Positions 45,207 to 54,375 of a stretch of 64,000 bases of DNA are shown here, in pieces. Source of the DNA: an uncultured Bacillota bacterium. GTDB taxonomy: Bacteria; Bacillota; Clostridia; Lachnospirales; Lachnospiraceae. The DNA is taken from positions 88,178 through 152,177 of the forward strand of contig CASEXH010000016.1 of the NCBI GenBank assembly GCA_949291945.1, written 5' to 3'. Under the pieces are notes generated by a model that had not been told where the DNA came from, searched no databases, and worked only from the letters and a program-made list of their open reading frames with translations. How positions within the stretch are numbered: position 1 is the stretch's first letter; each line of letters begins with the position of its first letter. The position numbers and the translations under genes were made by a program.

Positions 45207-46895
45207 TTATTCAAAAGAATAGGCCGTGACAATGGGCTCACGGTTCTTTGTCCTGTCGTTAAAATATTCAAAAAAACAAAGGCCCAGAAAACCGCCGGAA
45301 ATATTATATACGTTACGGAAGCCTTTCCCCTGAAGAGCCAGGACTGCATTATAGCTGGTCTGTCCCGTCTTGCAGTTGAGATAGACCGGACGGTCTTTGG
45401 GAATCTCTTCCAGCCTCTGGCGGATCTGGCTGATGGGAATATTTACTGCTGTCCTTATATGCCCCTGATCATACAGTTCCTTCTCCCGGACATCAATGAT
45501 ATAAGCGCCTTCTTCCACAAGGCTCCTTACCTGGTCGGTCCGCACCTGCCGGAAGGTCTTCTGCAAAAGATTGCACGCTGCAAGCCCTGCATAATTACCG
45601 GCATCCTTCGCAGATGAAAATGGCGGAGCATAACAGAGTTCCAGATCCCGCAGATCGTCTACAGTACCGCCGAATTTCAGCAGTGTCGCTACGATATCCG
45701 CCCGTTTAGCCGCATCTCCTCTGGAGATTACCTGAACACCCAAGACTTGCCCCGTGGGGATTTCGTAAATAAGCTTATAATGCAGATATGTACTGTCTGG
45801 CATAATGCTGACTTTATCTTTCGGGATCACATATACGATATCATAGGGAATACCCTCCTGCTCACACTGAGCTGCCGTCAGACCGGTGCTGGCAGCATTA
45901 TAGTCCAAAACCTTAATGCAGCTGGAACCGATATAGCCTGTATTGCGGACAATGCGTCCATAAATATGGTCTGCTGCTTCTCTGGCCTGTTTCTGCGCCG
46001 GCCCGGCCAGCTGCAGCATCATGGGCTTATGTGTAAGCGCATGGAACACCTCTATGGCATCACCGATCGCATAGATATCCGGGTCGCTTGTACGGTAGTT
46101 CCCATCAACCAAGATTGCTCCCCGCTGGTTCAAAGCCAGTCCGGCCTCCCTTGCAAGGGCAGTATCCGGCCTGATTCCAACTGCCATAACGACTGCTTCT
46201 CCTTCCACAATACGTCCGGATTTCAGCAGCATATTCGATTTCCGGAATTCCATGACCTGATCTTCCACGATCAGTTCCACGCCTTTATCTGCCATTTCTT
46301 TCTGGAGGATCTGCACCATATCGTAGTCATAGGTACGCAGGATCTGGGGCATCGCCTCTACCAGGGACACCTCATAGCCTGCTTCCCGAAGATTTACCGC
46401 CACTTCTACGCCGATAAACCCGCCTCCTACCACAGATACCTTTTTCACATCTCCTGTTTTCAGGAATGTATAAAACCGGTCAATATCCACCACGTTCTTG
46501 ATGGTGAAAAGATTGGCTCCTTCGATTCCTTTAATTGGCGGAACTACCGCATAAGCTCCGGGAGATAAGATCAGTTTATCATAGTGTTCTTCATACTCAC
46601 GCTGATTTACTAAATCTTTCACCCTGACCTTTTTTCCTTTTCGGTCGATTGAAACCACTTCACTTGATACACATGTTTCGATATTATACATGCCTTTCAG
46701 TTTCTGGGGACTGTTTAAAATCAGCTTTTCCGTCTCATCAATGGTTTCACTCAGACGATACGGCAGGCTGCAGTTCGAATAGGAGACATGAGGGCTTTTA
46801 TCAAAAATAAGAATATCTGCCTCTTCGTCAAGGCGTCTCAGCCGTGCAGCTGCACTGGCGCCTCCCGTTACTCCGCCTACAATTACATATTTCAT
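45207..46895 (-). CDS. CoA-disulfide reductase with rhodanese domain (persulfide reductase-like)
   Basis: 562 aa. The FAD/NAD(P)H pyridine-nucleotide-disulfide fold starts KYVIVGGVTGGASAAARLRR; the single redox Cys42 in SYSNCSLPYRL is that of CoADR enzymes. NAD motif VVGGGFIGVEVAVNL follows near residue 156, then a dimerisation domain. A C-terminal rhodanese domain (residues ~465-550) carries its catalytic Cys in YLNCKTGQTSYNA. Such CoADR-RHD fusions reduce CoA-disulfides, CoA-persulfide and polysulfides with NADH. It lies between the zinc and iron operons and has its own promoter. Confidence 0.9.
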   Translation of the reverse strand: MKYVIVGGVTGGASAAARLRRLDEEADILIFDKSPHVSYSNCSLPYRLSETIDETEKLILNSPQKLKGMYNIETCVSSEVVSIDRKGKKVRVKDLVNQREYEEHYDKLILSPGAYAVVPPIKGIEGANLFTIKNVVDIDRFYTFLKTGDVKKVSVVGGGFIGVEVAVNLREAGYEVSLVEAMPQILRTYDYDMVQILQKEMADKGVELIVEDQVMEFRKSNMLLKSGRIVEGEAVVMAVGIRPDTALAREAGLALNQRGAILVDGNYRTSDPDIYAIGDAIEVFHALTHKPMMLQLAGPAQKQAREAADHIYGRIVRNTGYIGSSCIKVLDYNAASTGLTAAQCEQEGIPYDIVYVIPKDKVSIMPDSTYLHYKLIYEIPTGQVLGVQVISRGDAAKRADIVATLLKFGGTVDDLRDLELCYAPPFSSAKDAGNYAGLAACNLLQKTFRQVRTDQVRSLVEEGAYIIDVREKELYDQGHIRTAVNIPISQIRQRLEEIPKDRPVYLNCKTGQTSYNAVLALQGKGFRNVYNISGGFLGLCFFEYFNDRTKNREPIVTAYSFE

Positions 46896-46982
46896 TTGTA
46901 TCAGCCTCGCTTCCTGCTATTTGTTTTAACACTTGCTTTATTGTTTTCCCTATCTTATCACCCCGGTCAATGGATTCAATAG

Positions 46983-47012
46983 ATTATAAGCATATCCTTC
47001 TGATAGGGTCAA
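46983..47012 (-). promoter_or_regulatory. Promoter of the CoA-disulfide reductase gene
   Basis: Minus strand TTGACC (47007-47012), 18-bp spacer, perfect TATAAT (46983-46988), giving a leader of about 80 nt. The rest of the 216-bp gap to feoB shows nothing I can assign. Confidence 0.65.
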
Positions 47013-47111
47013 AACTATGTCCATATGGGCAAAAATCTTTAACAGCAGATTCCGGAATCCCTGTATGGACAATCTCTGCATTTCCCTCTTTTTTTTCTGT
47101 AAGCCCCAGGG

Positions 47112-49156
47112 TCATGCAAAAAGCAGCATGCCAACTTGATAAACGCACAAAGTTACCACCCAGGCCACAGCCAACTGAAAGAAAGCGGTAAATCCCATCC
47201 ATCCCCAGCTTCCCGACTCTTTGCGGATAGTTGCCAGTGTGGCAGCACAGGGAATATACAGCAGACAAAACACCATCAGGCAAAATGCGTTCAGCGGTCC
47301 GAACCCGATACTGCCAAGAGCTGAAGCGAACGCACTCATCCCTGCAGGTGAGCTGGCATTAGTGATTCCAAAGAGAACGGCGCAGCTTGACACTACCACT
47401 TCTTTTGCAGAAATGCCGGCAATCAGCGCCACTGCGATCTGCCAGAAGCCCAGACCAACAGGAGCAAAAAATGGTACAAGCCATTTTCCCAGTAATGCGC
47501 CAAAACTTTCACCCATATCTGGGGAATATCCCTGTAAGCCAAAATTCAGGAGTACCCAGATGGCTAAAGTGGCAATAAAAATTGTCGTTCCGGCTTTTTC
47601 CAGATAATCCTTTACTTTTTCCCATACATAAATGGCCACTGTCCGGGAATCCGGCATTTTATATTCCGGCAGCTCGATCATCAGGTAATTGACGCTCTTT
47701 TTCCGGTCGAACAGATGGATAAGAGCAGAGACGATAATCGCCACCAGGATGCCGATCAAATACATAGAATAAGCCACAACCATGGCGTTCCTTCCGAAGA
47801 ACATCTCCGAAAACAGAATATAAATAGTCAGCCGGGCATTACAGCTCATAAATGGCGTGACCAGCATCACCTTGTAGCGATCCCGTTTATTTTCCAATGT
47901 GCGGGAAGCCATAATGGCTGGAACTGTACATCCGAAGCCCAGCAGCATTGGGATAAATGCCTTTCCGGAAAGCCCCAGTTTGCTCATAATTCCTTCCATG
48001 ACATAAGCCACCCGGGCCATATATCCACTGTCCTCCAGCAGTGCGAGACAGAGGAATAATATCAGAATGTTCGGCAGGAAGGTGACACTAGTTCCCACAC
48101 CGCCAATAATTCCGTCTACTACCAGGGAAGTGAGGATCGGCCCGGTGTCAGCTCCTAAGAGGCCTGATTCTGCAATCCCGGAAAGCCAGTCTATCCCCAT
48201 TTCGAAATATCCTTTTATCCAATCTCCTACTGTAAAAGTCAGAAAAAACACACCTGCCATGATAACAAGGAAAACAGGGATTCCCCAGATTTTGCTTGTC
48301 AGCACTCTATCTACTGCTTCCGTAAAGACATCCTGCCGTTCCTTGTGAAGCAATACTTCTTCAATAATTTCACTGATGAAATCATATTTTTGATTGATAA
48401 TATCCGATTCATAGCTGCGGTCCAGAACTTCCGGCAGGTCTACCGGATATTTTCCGTAATTTCCTTGTCTCCCTCTAACAGCTTTAAAGCATGCCACCTG
48501 TAATTCGGAAGCTCTGGATACCGGCGTTTTAATTCCGGGATGATCAGATCAATCTTGTCTTCTATGGCATCGGAATACACCATGGCATATTCCGAATGGT
48601 GATCATGCTGATGTCTGGAGCATATCTTATGGTGATGGATCAGGCAGTCGGGATCCGTACAATCCTTATGGTGGGCGGCTGCATGGAGCAATATATCCAG
48701 CCCCCGGCGTTTCCGGGCAGAAACAGGGATTACCGGGATTCCCAGCATTTCCGGAAGGCGATGCATGTCAATCTCCATTCCACGCTTTTCCACTATATCC
48801 ATCATATTCAGGGCAAGGACAACCGGTTTTCCCAGTTCCAGCAACTGAAGCGTCAAATACAGACTGCGTTCCAATGCGGAAGCATCTGCAACATTGATGA
48901 TAACATCCACCTCATCGCTCAAAATAAACTGCCGGGAAACCGTTTCCTCCATGGTATAGGAGGTCAGGCTGTATGTACCGGGCAGATCTACCAGATGAAT
49001 CGTGAGATCGTGTTCTTTCATAATGCCTTCCACCTTTTCCACTGTCACTCCCGGCCAGTTTGCCACTTTCAAATTGGCTCCGGTATAGGCGTTAAATAAA
49101 GTGGTTTTCCCGCAGTTGGGATTGCCGATAAAGCCAATGGTCATTTCACTGCTCAT
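47112..49156 (-). pseudogene. feoB: Ferrous iron transporter FeoB, frameshifted
   Basis: Fe2+ uptake permease with an N-terminal G-protein domain (GFIGNPNCGKTTLFN near residue 8, VDLPGTYSLTSYT, NMMDIVEKRG) and a C-terminal permease with Gate motifs (LGFGCTVPAIMASRTL, FMSCNARLTIYILF, SAKEVVVSS). The halves are in different frames: the first ends EGDKEITENIR-stop, while the second continues KYPVDLPEVLDRSYE. One extra A in the AAAA run at 48450-48453 restores a normal FeoB, so the lesion is a single-base deletion in a homopolymer, real or a sequencing error. The start at 49156 overlaps the feoA stop by 11 bp. Confidence 0.85.
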
Positions 49157-49382
49157 TCTGATCACCGCCTTTTGCTGTAATATTTTTCGTTATATTGTAT
49201 CCTAAAGCGAACCGGGTTCCCCGAAGTTTGATGATCAGGATTCCTTTTCCCTTTCGATTCTGAACGGATACAGGAGTTCCCTTGGTCATTCCCAGAGCTT
49301 CCAGCCGTCTTTCCATCTGAAAAGGAAGTTTCATATCCTGGATAATGTATGTTTTTCCGATCTGTGCGTCTTTTAACTGCAA
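49146..49382 (-). CDS. feoA: Ferrous iron transport protein FeoA
   Basis: ~78 aa SH3-like domain: GKTYIIQDMKLPFQMERRLEALGMTKGTPV, then GILIIKLRGTRFALGYNI. I use a TTG start at 49382 because a perfect AAGGAGG lies seven bases upstream; the in-frame ATG at 49400 contains that ribosome site. FeoA assists FeoB. Confidence 0.9.
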   Translation of the reverse strand: MQLKDAQIGKTYIIQDMKLPFQMERRLEALGMTKGTPVSVQNRKGKGILIIKLRGTRFALGYNITKNITAKGGDQNEQ

Positions 49383-49400
49383 ATTGCTTCCTCCTTCCAT

Positions 49401-49424
49401 ACAATTAAATATTCTTTTAATTGT
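49401..49424. promoter_or_regulatory. Palindromic operator of the feoAB operon
   Basis: ACAATTAA (49401-49408) and TTAATTGT (49417-49424) are perfect inverted arms around an 8-bp spacer, overlying the predicted transcription start. Same architecture as the zinc operon site at 45083-45106 (arms differ only at one paired position). Confidence 0.7.
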
Positions 49425-49433
49425 TTCATTTGT

Positions 49434-49462
49434 ATTTTATGGCTGGCAAAACAGGAAGTCAA
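49434..49462 (-). promoter_or_regulatory. Promoter of feoAB
   Basis: Minus strand TTGACT (49457-49462), 17-bp spacer, TAAAAT (49434-49439), with the palindromic operator just downstream. Confidence 0.7.
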
Positions 49463-49525
49463 TCAGTCCGGACAACAACCTTCTAATCGGATAAAACATA
49501 CTTCTGTTTGGGCAAATCTTAGTAA

Positions 49526-49717
49526 ATCATCCAAAATAAAGCAACATTTTTTCTTCTAAGTGTCAGCAGGCAAGGACTATTCTTTATCCCAACCCTGTTT
49601 CTGTTCACCTGGCTGTGGGGGATTACCGGCCTGGTCTTTGCATAGTTGGCTGCAGATATCTACAGTACACTGATTGCATTAGGTTTTTGGAGAAAAGGAA
49701 AAATTTTTCATGATTAG
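49526..49717 (+). pseudogene. C-terminal remnant of a MATE-type efflux transporter
   Basis: The plus strand encodes KATFFLLSVSRQGLFFIPTL, then LFLFTWLWGITGLVFA, a TAG stop (49643-49645), and in the same frame LAADIYSTLIALGFWRKGK to a final stop. The SRQGLFFIP motif, the G-V/L-A-P/D block and the last helix match the end of NorM/MATE multidrug transporters. Nothing of the first ~380 residues remains. The rest of the 49.4-49.9 kb gap holds the feo promoter and the terminator below. Confidence 0.6.
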
Positions 49718-49740
49718 TTGATGATAATTAAAAAGCTTAA

Positions 49741-49794
49741 TATAAAGAAAAAGCAGTTCTGATATCGGAGTTTACCGATACATAAACTGCTTTT
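49741..49794 (-). terminator. Terminator of the sirtuin-frd-HD operon
   Basis: A long hairpin: AAAAGCAGTT (49749-49758) pairs with AACTGCTTTT (49785-49794), with an inner TATCGG/CCGATA stem. The minus strand continues TCTTTATA. It lies ~100 bp after the HD gene. Confidence 0.75.
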
Positions 49795-49895
49795 CTCAAT
49801 CTGATTTTTACTTTTAAGAAGTGTTTCCACCGTTTCTCTAAAAATCAGAATTAAGGTTGCGAAAGTACCTGTTATATCAGCGATAATAAGATATT

Positions 49896-50519
49896 TCACA
49901 GTGCCCAAATCTCTATTTCTTGATAGATTCTATCCCACAGATCGCCTTTATTCTTTTCTTCTCCCAGCTCAGAAAAGAAATTATCCCACAGATGCTTCGC
50001 ATAGGGATAAAGCGACTTTGCCGCTTCGGTTCGAAGAAAAGCCACATCCAGACCATTCGGTCCCAGCCGGAATCGATCCAGTGCATCTGAATCTTTAAAA
50101 ATCCGGTAAAGCAACACTTCATTTTCCAGGGAACCCTGGGTTTCCATGGCGGCAATGCCTATCTCATCGTCTCTGTCATGATAATACATAATGTCATAGC
50201 ATCTTGGATCGTATCTTATTTCTCTTATTTCCGACTGCCTGCAGTATTCCCGGTAATACTCCGCTGCTCTCTGTCCATGCCCGACATCATACCAGTCGTC
50301 CTGTCGGCGTGAGTCATGAAATACAGACGCCATACACAATACTTCCGTTTCATCGTCAGACAGGTCCATCTGACTGGCAATAAAAAGAGCATACAGCAAT
50401 ACCCTGGAACAATGTTCCTTTGTATGTTTTTCGCTGGTCTTCATCCAAAATTCTATCTTTTCTGAAAGGAATTGATTCCATTTCTTATGCTCTTTTCTTA
50501 TATTGTCTACCCTTTTCAT
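49896..50519 (-). CDS. HD-domain phosphohydrolase
   Basis: 207 aa. The metal-binding HD fold is readable: His in KEHCSRVLLYALFIAS, the HD pair in ASVFHDSRRQDDW, GHGQRAAEYY, then the distal Asp in FKDSDALDRFRLG. Relatives hydrolyse nucleotides or phosphodiesters; the substrate is unknown. It follows frdB by 13 bp, with GAGGAGG before the ATG, and is the last gene of the six-gene operon. A further 64-codon frame overlapping its stop runs through the terminator and is not accepted as a gene. Confidence 0.8.
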   Translation of the reverse strand: MKRVDNIRKEHKKWNQFLSEKIEFWMKTSEKHTKEHCSRVLLYALFIASQMDLSDDETEVLCMASVFHDSRRQDDWYDVGHGQRAAEYYREYCRQSEIREIRYDPRCYDIMYYHDRDDEIGIAAMETQGSLENEVLLYRIFKDSDALDRFRLGPNGLDVAFLRTEAAKSLYPYAKHLWDNFFSELGEEKNKGDLWDRIYQEIEIWAL

Positions 50520-50532
50520 TCACAATACCTCC

Positions 50533-51247
50533 TCATATCATCCGGATGTCCATTGCTTCCATTTCTCTGTTCATGTACGCCATCATCTGTGTCAGAGGAA
50601 GCTCTGCCGGACAAACATGCTCACATGCACGAAACTCATCACAGCATTGATAAAAATGCTCCCGGTACTGTGTCAGAAGAGGTGTCTTCTCTTCCCCATC
50701 TTCCTCCAGTTTGATAATTCTGTCAGCCGGTACTAAAGCTGCCATACCGAAAAACTCTTTGCCATCGGTGTAGCTGGTACAGATCTCCAGACAACAGCCG
50801 CACTGAAGACACTGTGAAGCCAGAAAAGCTTCCTTCTGTTTTTCCGGTTTCACAGCATGCTTTTGTTCCATCCAGACCTTCATTTCCTTCAGATGGTCAA
50901 AGATGATCGTCCTGTCCACTTCCAGGTCCTCGACCACCGGAAATTTCTGCAGAGGCATAAGCTCCACCGTATCGCCATAGTCTATCAGTTTCTCCTTACA
51001 GGCAAGCGCCGGGAAGTCATTGATGAGCATAGCACAGGCGCCGCACTTTCCCTGAAGGCAGTTACATTCCCAGCGGACAGGCGCTGCTTCTTTTCCTTCC
51101 ATATCCAGAAGTGGACTCCTCTGATTCAGTTCTGACAACGCCTGGGCAACCGTGGTATTTTCCTTTTCAGACTCATAAAGAAAAGTCTGCCATCGGGATT
51201 CCCTGTCTCCTTTTTTTCCACCGGAGTATTTTTATCTTTTTTCTCAT
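50533..51247 (-). pseudogene. frdB: Fumarate reductase/succinate dehydrogenase iron-sulfur subunit, frameshifted
   Basis: The gene starts at the ATG at 51247, overlapping the frdA stop by four bases: MRKKIKILRWKK. After an A7 run (plus-strand T 51211-51217) the correct frame is lost; with six A it reads on GDRESRWQTFLYESEKENTT and into the long open part. The [2Fe-2S] ligands are in WECNCLQGKCGACAMLI, and the [4Fe-4S]/[3Fe-4S] ligands in CLQCGCCLEIC and CEHVCPAELPLT. No membrane-anchor subunit is encoded nearby. If the frameshift is real, only an N-terminally shortened product is possible. Confidence 0.82.
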
Positions 51248-52875
51248 TCTCTTTTCGCCTCCCTGTCTGCCGGAATATCCCGGAACCGAACCGTCACCTG
51301 TCTTCCATCGAAAGCAGCAACTGTGGTCTTGCAGAATTCCCGGCAGGTCTCCGGGGCATCCAGCCGCTGATGGGCGCCCCGGCTCTCCCGGCGTTCCAAT
51401 GCGGATCTCACCATAGCGATTCCCAACCGGATCTTATCCTTTTCTTCCTGTGTCAGATCATTTTCCTCCATCATTTTTTCCAGCTCTTTACCGCCTTTTT
51501 CCAGGTCTTCTTTTGTCCTGACAATGCCGAGACAGTTCCAGAGGATCTCCCCAATCCTGCTTTGGACCCTATCATAGCTGATTCCCTGGATTCGCCCTGT
51601 TTCCGGAGAATCTTCCATTTCCGGAAAAGTTTTCATCGCTTCCCCATACCTAGCATCCGTCCGGCATGTTTCCCAATCCTCCATCGCCGCCAGGGCCGCA
51701 GTTTTTCCTCCATATAAAGCGCCCAGCAGGGAATTTCCTCCCAGCCGGCTGGCCCCATGATACTGGCAGGCGCACTCTCCGGCAGCATACAGGAACCTCT
51801 TATTGGTACGATGATATTCATCTACAAGAATTCCTCCCATAAAGTAATGGACGGCTGGCTCTACGGGAACCGGATTTTTTTCCGGATCTATATGCAGGAA
51901 ACCTTCACACTCTTCCTTCAGCTGGGCAAGCTGTTCTTTCCAGAGTTCTGCCGGTATCCCTCTCATATCCAGGTATACCGGCAGTCTGCTGCCAGTCTGA
52001 AAACTGGCCTTCCACATAGCTGTGACTGCACGGTCACGGGATACAAGATTTCCCTCTGGTCCATAAAGGTCTTCCAGGAAATACCAGGGAGCGCCATTTT
52101 TTTCTGTAAACAGACGGCCTCCGGCGCTTCTGGCTGCTTCACTGACCAGGAGGTTCTTCCCTGGAATAGGGACGGTGGTGGGATGATACTGAATAAATTC
52201 CAGATTTCCCAGTTCCACTCCCTGACGAAAAACGGCTGCTGTCACGCTGCCGTCATTTTTTACTGTCCCGGTGGCATGGCCCGGAAGCAGGCCGCTCATT
52301 CCGCCGCTGGCCAGCAGTACAGGACCATACAGGCGCAGTGTTGCCCCGGTATAACAGTCTTATACGAAGCATCCCAGACACCGTTCCTCCTGAAGGATCA
52401 ATTTCCGGAACCGATGGTTGTCCATCCTTGTCACCAGTCCCGCTGCCTCCTGCCTTCGTACTGCGTCTGCCAGAGCCGTCAGAATGGCTTTACCGGTACT
52501 GTTTCCGGCATATACTGTGCGTGGCCTGGTATGACCTCCCAGTTTTCGCAGAGCAGGGCCCTCTTCCGTCATCTGAAAAGGTGTTCCCAAATCCATGAGT
52601 CCGCAGATAATTTCAGAAGCCCCTCTCACCAGATTTCGGACTGCATTTGGATCTGACAGGCCGCTGCCGGCCTTCATGGTATCCTGCCAATGAGACTGGA
52701 GCGCTGTCTGCCCTCCCGATTGTTCACCGTTGATCCCACCCTCAGCCAGCACCGACTGTGACCTTTCGGATGGCTGCTGGGAAACCAGAATACAGGGAAA
52801 GCCTGCTTCTGCCGCCGTAAATGCCGCAGACAGTCCCGCCAGACCGGCGCCTATGATGATAAGCTTTCTTTTCAT
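51244..52875 (-). pseudogene. frdA: Fumarate reductase-type flavoprotein with in-frame ochre codon
   Basis: A 543-codon flavoprotein interrupted only by TAA at 52360-52362. N-part: FAD motif KLIIIGAGLAGLSAAFTAAEAG, SVLAEGGIN, and HTRPRTVYAGNSTG. C-part: FIQYHPTTVPIPGK, RDRAVTAMW, HYFMGGILVDEYHRT and YAAGECACQYHGASRLGGNSL. The stop falls in ERCLGCFV-stop-DCYTG, where the family has Gln (FVQD), so CAA became TAA. The ATG at 52875 overlaps the sirtuin stop by four bases. It is a short, soluble-type FrdA. Confidence 0.85.
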
Positions 52876-53720
52876 TCTCCGTCTCCCCGCTCTTTCGCCA
52901 GCTCATGAAGGATTTCTGCCAAATCCCCATCCAGACCATAAGACTTATCCCTGATCTCATCCGGGATAAAAATCTCTCCCAGATTCACCGTCACATAAAC
53001 GGCCTGGGGTTCTCTGGCAGCCAGCTGCATAAGCGGCGCTTTGATCAGCTGATTTCTCCAGCCTATGCCCAGCTCCAGGATCACCAGTTTCTCTCCATGG
53101 TATTGTTCCAGAAAGTCCTCCAGACGCTTCTGGCTCTCAGTTTCAGGTATAAAATTCCTGTCCATCGCCATATGAACCTGCATAGGCCCGCCGCAGACCG
53201 GACAATAGGGAACCAATTCCGAAGGAATTTTCCCCTTCTGTTCTGCTCCTGCCATCTTCTCTGACAGATCTGCCCAGGGATAAACCTTCTCATGACAGCG
53301 GGCAGCGCACTGCATGGTCAGCCAGTTGCCCTCCACTTCATAAATCTTCTCCGGTGCAAATCTGCACATTTCAAAATGGCATTCTCCGTTGGAAGTGACG
53401 ACAAAATAATCTTTTTTGCCGATTACTTTTTTCAGATCCGTCATCACCTGGGTTTCCCGATATTCTCCGCAGTAGTGATGGATCAGGCGGCTCCAGAATC
53501 CCCATTTTTCCTCCTCAGAAGGCCACCTGGCCCCCATTCCCTGAAGGATACACTGAATTCCGTACTTTTGCTTCAGATCCCCAAACAATTCTTCAAAAGC
53601 CTGATTGTCCGCAAACAGGTGAAGCCCCTCCGTAATAGACAGGCCATTGCTGGCGCCGATCAAAACCCCATCGGCTTCTTCAATCTTCTTGACAATTTCC
53701 TTTTTGTTATCCAATATCAT
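52872..53720 (-). CDS. Atypical Sir2-family protein 1
   Basis: ~282 aa. The NAD-binding start DGVLIGASNGLSITEG replaces the usual GAGIS-x-ESGIPDFR; VVTSNGECHF stands where sirtuins have TQNID (Asn111), and Glu130 (YEVEGNW) takes the place of the catalytic His. A Zn ribbon is kept (MQCAARC ... PYCPVCGG). Loss of the His suggests it is not a standard deacetylase; ADP-ribosylation or NAD sensing are options. I start at 53720 with AAGGTGG upstream; ATGs at 53741/53744 are alternatives. It lies between DUF3786 and frdA in an operon with overlapping ends. Confidence 0.72.
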   Translation of the reverse strand: MILDNKKEIVKKIEEADGVLIGASNGLSITEGLHLFADNQAFEELFGDLKQKYGIQCILQGMGARWPSEEEKWGFWSRLIHHYCGEYRETQVMTDLKKVIGKKDYFVVTSNGECHFEMCRFAPEKIYEVEGNWLTMQCAARCHEKVYPWADLSEKMAGAEQKGKIPSELVPYCPVCGGPMQVHMAMDRNFIPETESQKRLEDFLEQYHGEKLVILELGIGWRNQLIKAPLMQLAAREPQAVYVTVNLGEIFIPDEIRDKSYGLDGDLAEILHELAKERGDGE

Positions 53721-54375
53721 TTGCTCTTCCACCTTCGTCATCATCCTGCGCTTTCAATCTTGACAGCAAAATTTCCCCAACCGTAACTGCGTCCTCCATA
53801 CTCAGATAATGGTCTGCACTTTTACTTACATAAAATTTCCCGGAGGCCTCAAACTCTTCATCCGCAAACCATACTTTCAGCCAGATCGGATAGTTTGGCA
53901 AAAAGTGAAATACTGCGCATAAGTCAGCATTGCTGTCTGTAAATTCCGCCCCAAGAGCTTTGCAAATCTTCCGGATGCCATCCGGTGTCTTTCTGCTCAG
54001 AAATCCCCGGAGTTCCTTTTCCATGTCATGGTCAAATTTTGTTCCTCTGATAAGGCCGTCCTTTAATCCTCCAAACGTAATCATCTGCTCAGAAACAGCA
54101 GTCCCGTCTGCCAGAGCCAGATAATGAAGGATCACTAATTGATGCCATTCCTCAAGCTTGGGGGAACATGTATATTCAGGAACTGTGATCCTGACCCTTT
54201 GGTTCAGGCTTTGTAATTCTAATACTGCATTTTCTTCGTAAAAAACAGCTCCACTTCTTTGAGCTATATTATCCGGAGACAGATGTTTTAACTGCTCCTT
54301 TGCAGGCCGAAGCATCTCGCTAAAAGCCCTGTTGTACTGAACCGTATTTTTATGAAAACCGTCTATTTTTTGCAC
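53707..54375 (-). CDS. DUF3786-like protein 3
   Basis: 222 aa. This copy has the full-length family layout: LKHLSPDNIAQRSGAVF, LHYLALADGTAVSEQMITFGGLKDGLIRG, then LGAEFTDSNADLCAVFHFLPNYPIWLKVWFADEEFEASGKFYV, the end block shared by the three copies. It overlaps both flanking sirtuin genes (13-14 bp each), so the three proteins are translationally coupled and probably act together. Confidence 0.8.
   Translation of the reverse strand: MQKIDGFHKNTVQYNRAFSEMLRPAKEQLKHLSPDNIAQRSGAVFYEENAVLELQSLNQRVRITVPEYTCSPKLEEWHQLVILHYLALADGTAVSEQMITFGGLKDGLIRGTKFDHDMEKELRGFLSRKTPDGIRKICKALGAEFTDSNADLCAVFHFLPNYPIWLKVWFADEEFEASGKFYVSKSADHYLSMEDAVTVGEILLSRLKAQDDDEGGRANDIG

Noticed and set aside
47037..47117. Short minus-strand frame ending GKCRDCPYRDSGICC after feoB
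   Set aside because: Reminiscent of the Cys-rich proteins sometimes found after feoB, but it is only about 26 codons from a TTG, lacks a ribosome site and has no membrane helix.
49714..49908. 64-codon minus-strand frame after the HD gene
   Set aside because: The first half looks like a membrane helix, but the frame needs a TTG or GTG start and its second half is the terminator hairpin itself.
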